45,213 nucleotides of DNA from a virus. The position numbers and the translations under genes were made by a program. Position 1 is the first letter of the stretch, and the number at the start of each line of letters is the position of its first letter. The notes under the pieces were generated by a model. It was not told the origin of the DNA. It worked only from the letters and a program-made list of their open reading frames with translations, and ran no database searches. The stretch is from IMG/VR virus record IMGVR_UViG_3300007352_000022, positions 1 to 45,213 of that record. One strand, written 5' to 3'. Shown piece after piece: positions 43,648 through 45,213 of the stretch.

Positions 43648-45213
43648 TCAGTGTCCCCTGCGTGCCAGATACGCTTCCGCCAGGCGTTTGATGTTGTCCC
43701 CGCCTGTCTCAAGCTTCTCGACGAGTTCGGCGTTCGGATCACGGAGCCCTTCGATCTGCGATCGTTTAAGCCCAAGCACGTCCGCAATCACGGGATCTGA
43801 GCCGCTATCCGAGAGGAGGAAGTACGCTACGACCTTCTCCGTCTGCCCGTCGCGGTGGACGCGTCCGATGGCCTGCTCATGCACGCCTGGGCTCCAGTCG
43901 AGTTCGCCGAACACGACGGTGCGGCAGCATCCCTGAAGACCGTCGAGCCCTGCACCAGCACGCAGTGACATCAAGAGCACCTTCGATGCTCCGGAAACGA
44001 ACGCCTCCTTGGCCGCCTTCTTCTGCGCTGGGCTCTCACTGCCCGTGAACATCACGGGGGACAGGTCCTTGAGCCGCTCCATCCACAGATCGTAGACGAC
44101 GCGGTGCCATCCGTAGAGGACGACGCGCTCGTCGCTCTCGACGAGCAGGCGCACGAACTCAGCGACGTACGGCGCCTTGGCGATGCCGGTGGCCTGGCGC
44201 AGCAGCATGCTGATCTCCTCGGCCGCGCGCATCCTCTCGCCCTTCACCAGCTGCGGGCCTTGGGCGAGCAGGATCCTGGCGAGCTCGGACGCGCGGTCCT
44301 CGACTGCGTCGAGCGCATCGGCGTCCGAGTCGACGTGGTGGATCGCCTTCGTCAGGTCGGGCAGCTCGCGGCCGACGTCCTCGCGCGTGCGCCTGAGCAT
44401 GAGGCCCTCCGCACGCAAGAACGAACCGAAGGACTTCGGATCCTTGATGAGCAGGCGGTCGTTGCTCATTGTGCTGCACCATTCGCGCGAGAACTCTCCC
44501 CGAGTGCCGAGCGAGTCGGGCCGGACGATGTTCAGCACCGAGTGCATCTCGCCGCCGTAGTTGTAGATGGGCGTCGCGCTGAGCCCGGTGCGGAAGTCGG
44601 CCTGGTCGGCGATGTGCTTTGCCGACTTGTATTTGTCGCTGTCGTGGTGCCGGAGATCCTGGACCTCGTCGAAGATGACGCTCTTGACGCGCCCGGCGAG
44701 GACGTCCGCCCAGCCGGCGAGCTTATGATAGTTCGTGATGATGACGTCGGGCAGATCGTCGACACCGGGCAGCGCTAGGTTGGGCTCTTCCTTCCGCTTC
44801 CGGCTCATCGCTTTCTTGATGTCGTAAGGCGTGCCCTTCCGGAGAATGTGCGTGGTTAGCTGCGGCGCGAACCGCTTGATCTCGGCCTGCCACTGACGTG
44901 GCAGGTGCGTGAGCGTCACGACAAGCGCCGGCCTGGTGCGCGGGTCGGTGAGCGTGCAGATGGCGGTGGCCGTCTTGCCCAGGCCGACGTCCGAGTAGAG
45001 GAAGAGCGGGTTGTACGCCGTCGCCGGATTCTCTGCGACCGCGTGGCACGTCGCAAAGGCGAAGTTGTTGCGCTCGCCGACGATGAACGTCTCGAACGTG
45101 TAGTCCGGCACGAGGCGAAAGCCCACCGTCTCCGCGCTCGAGCCCGGCGCGGCAGCGGCGCCCGGACCCAGCTCGCGCCCCACGCGCGCCGAGATGTGCT
45201 TGTCCGCCAGCTG
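43648..45213 (-). CDS. SNF2-type helicase with DnaA-like N-terminal AAA+ segment (partial at edge)
   Basis: At least 521 residues, open to the window edge and probably joined to the start at 48. [20 protein letters not shown] and [15 protein letters not shown] match the start of the DnaA AAA+ domain up to Walker A. From there the chain is SNF2-like: [24 protein letters not shown] (motif II), GLSATPI (motif III), [15 protein letters not shown] and [16 protein letters not shown] (motifs V-VI). DnaA's own later motifs are absent. An ATP-dependent remodeller targeted by a DnaA-like part is possible. It belongs to the leftward early operon if the genome is circular. Confidence 0.85.
   Translation of the reverse strand, partial: QLADKHISARVGRELGPGAAAAPGSSAETVGFRLVPDYTFETFIVGERNNFAFATCHAVAENPATAYNPLFLYSDVGLGKTATAICTLTDPRTRPALVVTLTHLPRQWQAEIKRFAPQLTTHILRKGTPYDIKKAMSRKRKEEPNLALPGVDDLPDVIITNYHKLAGWADVLAGRVKSVIFDEVQDLRHHDSDKYKSAKHIADQADFRTGLSATPIYNYGGEMHSVLNIVRPDSLGTRGEFSREWCSTMSNDRLLIKDPKSFGSFLRAEGLMLRRTREDVGRELPDLTKAIHHVDSDADALDAVEDRASELARILLAQGPQLVKGERMRAAEEISMLLRQATGIAKAPYVAEFVRLLVESDERVVLYGWHRVVYDLWMERLKDLSPVMFTGSESPAQKKAAKEAFVSGASKVLLMSLRAGAGLDGLQGCCRTVVFGELDWSPGVHEQAIGRVHRDGQTEKVVAYFLLSDSGSDPVIADVLGLKRSQIEGLRDPNAELVEKLETGGDNIKRLAEAYLARRGH

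Noticed and set aside
1-45213. tRNA or rRNA genes, insertion sequences
   Set aside because: No cloverleaf-like or rRNA-like stretch and no transposase or terminal inverted repeats noticed by eye; a dedicated scan was not possible.

Overview
This 45.2-kb, high-GC window reads as the genome of a temperate tailed phage (siphovirus-like, HK97-type head). The gene spacing, ATGA/GTGA start-stop overlaps and lambda-like layout support this. A cytoplasmically replicating phage of a Gram-negative host is likely. Myxococcota (deltaproteobacteria-like) is the best guess, because the cargo lipoprotein (7610-8299) has the lipobox, acidic linker and 'receptor-L'-type leucine-rich repeats common in myxobacterial lipoproteins. 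That host call is inference. The minus-strand ORF open at the right edge (to 45213) continues in frame into a 16-codon start at 48-1 that has its own Shine-Dalgarno, so the window is probably a complete circular or circularly permuted genome cut inside the helicase gene.

Layout. (1) 7196 leftwards to 1, and across the junction to 43482: a leftward early operon. Its first gene is a stand-alone response-regulator receiver protein. It also holds a DUF7666-like repeat protein, a YqaJ-type exonuclease and a RecT/Bet-type annealing protein (a Red-like pair), a pentapeptide-repeat protein, many small proteins, an SNF2 helicase that begins with a DnaA-like AAA+ segment, and a ribbon-helix-helix protein. 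(2) 7200-9230: the immunity region. It has an XRE repressor (minus) with a membrane protein behind it, a Cro-like protein (plus), a cargo lipoprotein, and repeated operators (consensus CTTACGAxxTGTAAG) lying over both early promoters. (3) 9228-17600: the rightward early operon. It contains a tandemly duplicated small-gene unit with antisense genes carrying a conserved switch-like leader, a replication protein whose gene holds phased GCTAGC iterons (candidate origin), DnaB helicase, a VRR-NUC nuclease and a degenerate paralogue, a sigma factor, and a membrane protein with HExxH. (4) 17626-35599: terminase, portal, head protease, capsid, connector, tail tube, frameshifted tail chaperone, tape measure and tail tip. 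(5) 35600-39202: four successive genes whose products all begin with export signals, preceded by a paired 57-bp-spaced DNA element also found before the capsid operon. (6) 39206-42190: a lysis-type region with an amidase endolysin and several membrane proteins. (7) 43347-41949: a separate three-gene leftward operon with its own promoter, ending in a Fis-type HTH protein.

How it works together (inference): the repressor and Cro compete for operators at the left and right early promoters. Left products recombine and remodel DNA. Right products initiate replication at the in-gene origin and make a sigma factor that probably directs late transcription. No integrase or transposase was recognised, so lysogeny could be plasmid-like. 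The most unusual points are the DnaA/SNF2 chimera, the exported-fibre operon, an early small protein sharing the tape-measure C-terminal module, the repeated paired TGACAAC elements and the duplicated alternative-hairpin leaders.
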